A DNA stretch of 64,000 bases, taken from positions 62,001-126,000 of the forward strand of contig JBNOAI010000011.1 of NCBI GenBank assembly GCA_050283925.1, given 5' to 3'. Source of the stretch: ZC4RG25 sp023428365. GTDB lineage: Bacteria > Pseudomonadota > Alphaproteobacteria > Rhizobiales > Hyphomicrobiaceae. This document shows positions 62,340-64,000 of this stretch, in pieces. The notes beneath the pieces are model-generated. The model had not been told where the DNA came from. It worked only from the letters and a program-made list of their open reading frames with translations, and did not search any database. A program made the position numbers and the translations under genes. Position 1 is the first letter of the stretch; each line of letters opens with the position of its first letter.

Positions 62340-63560
62340 ATGTCTGAACACCTGAATGGCGCGCGGGGCCCCGGCTCCGCGCTGGCGGATGTGCGCGTGC
62401 TTGAGCTTGGCTCGATGCTGGCTGGCCCGTTCGTCGGCACGCTGCTCGCCGACTTTGGTGCCGACGTCATCAAAGTCGAGAAACCCGGCAAGCCCGACGC
62501 GCTGCGCGAATGGCCACCGCACAAGAACGACGAGCCGCTGTGGTGGAAAAGCATGTCGCGCGGCAAGCAACTCATCAGTCTCGATATCTCGAACCCGGCT
62601 GGCCGCGATATCGCGCTCGACCTGATCGCGCGCGCCGACATCGTGATCGAGAACTTCAAGCCGGGCACGCTGGAACGCTGGGGCCTGTCACCCGACGAGC
62701 TGCTGGAGAAATTCCCGGGCACGGTGTGGGTGCGTGTGTCGGGCTACGGCCAGACCGGCCCATACAAGGCGCGCGGCGGATACGCGACCATTGCCGAAGG
62801 TTTCAGCGGGCTCTCGTCATTCACCGGCTATGCCGATCGCGGGCCGATGGTCTCCGCGTTTCCGCTCGGCGATTACCTCGCCGGAATCTTCGGTGCTTAT
62901 GGCGCGATGGTTGCGTTGCACGAGCGCCAACGCAGCGGCAAAGGGCAGATCGTTGACGTCAGTCTGTACGAGCCGTTCCTGCGCATCATCGAGTCCCTCG
63001 TCATCCGCTACGACCAGACCGGCTCTGGCAAGGCCCGGCTCGGAAATCAGATGGAAGAGGATGTCCCACGCAACATCTACGCGACGAGCGATAGCGGCCA
63101 CATTGCCATCAGTTGCGGCTCGGAGCGCATCTTCGAGAATTTGCTAAAGGCCATGGATCGGATGGATCTGCGCGCCGATGCGCGGTTCGCCAACATGGCG
63201 GCACGCGTGCAGCATCGTGATGCCATCGACATCATTGTCGCCGACTGGATGCGCACCAACACGACGTCGGAGGCTCTCGACAAGCTCGACAAGGCAGGCG
63301 TCGTCGCCGGTAAGATCAATGAGATCGCCGATGTGCTGGAGGATCCGCATATCAAAGCGCGCGCGGCCATCGTCACGCTGATGGACAAGGATCTCGGCGA
63401 ACTCCGCCTGCCAGCTCCCGTCCCGCAGCTTAGCGCCACGCCCGGCAAGGTGCGCTGGACCGGCGGCAAGGTTGGTCAGAACAACGACGACGTGTTCAGC
63501 GGCCTCCTGAAGCTCGCACCCGAACTCATACAGCGGCTGAAAAACGAGAAGGTGATCTGA
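62340..63560 (+). CDS. class III CoA-transferase (CaiB/BaiF family)
   Basis: A 406-residue protein with DVRVLELGSMLAGPFVGTLLADFGADVIKVEKPG, the family start, and FPLGDYLAGIFGAYGAMVALHERQRSGKGQIVDVSLYEP, which holds the catalytic Asp. It moves CoA from a donor acyl-CoA to a carboxylic acid. In this operon it probably activates the imported acid or its product to the CoA thioester used by the next gene. Confidence 0.93.
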   Translation: MSEHLNGARGPGSALADVRVLELGSMLAGPFVGTLLADFGADVIKVEKPGKPDALREWPPHKNDEPLWWKSMSRGKQLISLDISNPAGRDIALDLIARADIVIENFKPGTLERWGLSPDELLEKFPGTVWVRVSGYGQTGPYKARGGYATIAEGFSGLSSFTGYADRGPMVSAFPLGDYLAGIFGAYGAMVALHERQRSGKGQIVDVSLYEPFLRIIESLVIRYDQTGSGKARLGNQMEEDVPRNIYATSDSGHIAISCGSERIFENLLKAMDRMDLRADARFANMAARVQHRDAIDIIVADWMRTNTTSEALDKLDKAGVVAGKINEIADVLEDPHIKARAAIVTLMDKDLGELRLPAPVPQLSATPGKVRWTGGKVGQNNDDVFSGLLKLAPELIQRLKNEKVI

Positions 63561-63561
63561 C

Positions 63562-64000
63562 ATGGGATCGGCTTCGGAAATTGGCATCGTTGGCTACGGC
63601 CAGACGAAATACGAAAAGAAGACGGATCGCACGCTGATCTCGATGCTGGCCGAGACGGCGCGGCTGGCGCTCGACTCGGCGGGCATGAAAAAGACCGACA
63701 TCGACGGCATCGCGGTGTGCTCGTTCGTGCTGCCGCCTGACAATGCAGTAACGCTCGCCGAGCAGTTTGGCGTACCCATCTCGTGGGGCTATTTCGGCAC
63801 GGCAGGTGGCGCGGGCCCGGTCGCCTCCGTCATCAACGCCAAGCGCGCGATCGAGGCCGGACAGGCCAAAGCCATCCTGTGCCTCGCCGGCGATAATTAC
63901 GACGTCGCCGGTCATTACAAGCTGATGGACTTCTTCAACAAGGCGCTGATCAACTATGGCACGCCCAACGGTTTTGGTGGTGCCAACGGCCTGTTCGGCA
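63562..64000 (+). CDS. thiolase-like protein, N-terminal part (cut by window edge)
   Basis: The first 146 residues start MGSASEIGIVGYGQTKYEKKTDRTLISMLAETARLALDSAG, then IDGIAVCSFVLPPDN and GGAGPVASVINAKRAIEAGQAKAILCLAGDNYD. This is the SCP2/lipid-transfer thiolase branch. The usual nucleophilic Cys position is occupied by Gly/Ala (GTAGGAG), as in thiolase-like aldolases that need a DUF35 partner, which would be expected just outside the window. Last gene of the operon visible. Confidence 0.8.
   Translation, partial: MGSASEIGIVGYGQTKYEKKTDRTLISMLAETARLALDSAGMKKTDIDGIAVCSFVLPPDNAVTLAEQFGVPISWGYFGTAGGAGPVASVINAKRAIEAGQAKAILCLAGDNYDVAGHYKLMDFFNKALINYGTPNGFGGANGLFG

Overview
The window reads as chromosome of an alphaproteobacterium of the order Hyphomicrobiales, most like the Afipia/Bradyrhizobium/Rhodopseudomonas group. 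This is inferred from gene content (DUF2865-type cysteine-rich exported protein, two-strand alphaproteobacterial porin, a PutA of about 1070 residues without a ribbon-helix-helix domain, a Liv operon with an extra small membrane protein) and from an intergenic palindromic repeat of the type common in that group. No ribosomal RNA, phage or CRISPR locus is present.

The first 43 kb are mostly conserved housekeeping genes. They include queuosine tRNA modification (queA, tgt), citramalate synthase (cimA), cysS, an acetyltransferase-deacetylase fusion protein, an exported methyltransferase and tRNA-Asp. A three-gene HTTM/DCC-like membrane cluster follows, then a membrane J-domain protein next to a VWA protein, a DMT exporter, putA, panC, a porin and a UbiH/UbiF-type hydroxylase. 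After these come a full branched-chain amino acid ABC operon (livH-M-G-F, a small membrane protein, livK and a second binding protein), ald, uspA, a CBS-domain site-2 protease, an MtnX-like phosphatase, a QuiC-type dehydroshikimate dehydratase, a PhzF protein and a frameshifted ATPase gene. The block ends with leuA, preceded by a leucine-rich leader peptide and hairpin, and a stand-alone MreB paralogue.

At tRNA-Arg(ACG), near 43.6 kb, the character changes. About 550 bases of gene debris, including a recognisable winged-helix fragment, are followed by a 20 kb accessory catabolic region that runs to the end of the window. It holds an aldehyde dehydrogenase with a second LeuC/LeuD-type dehydratase, a GcvA-like LysR regulator, a ThDP-dependent enzyme and a NitT/TauT-type ABC importer. 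A second LysR gene follows, its 3' end abutting a fragment of a peptide-binding protein gene. It is divergent from an operon that interleaves a polyamine-type ABC importer with an AtuA-family protein, a DUF4387 protein, a proline-racemase-like protein with an unusual Cys-to-Gly change, a class III CoA-transferase and a thiolase-like protein cut by the window edge.

The likely logic of the last region is uptake of a small organic acid or amino-acid-like compound, CoA activation and thiolytic or retro-aldol cleavage. The substrate cannot be read from the sequence. This is the best candidate for an undescribed system here.
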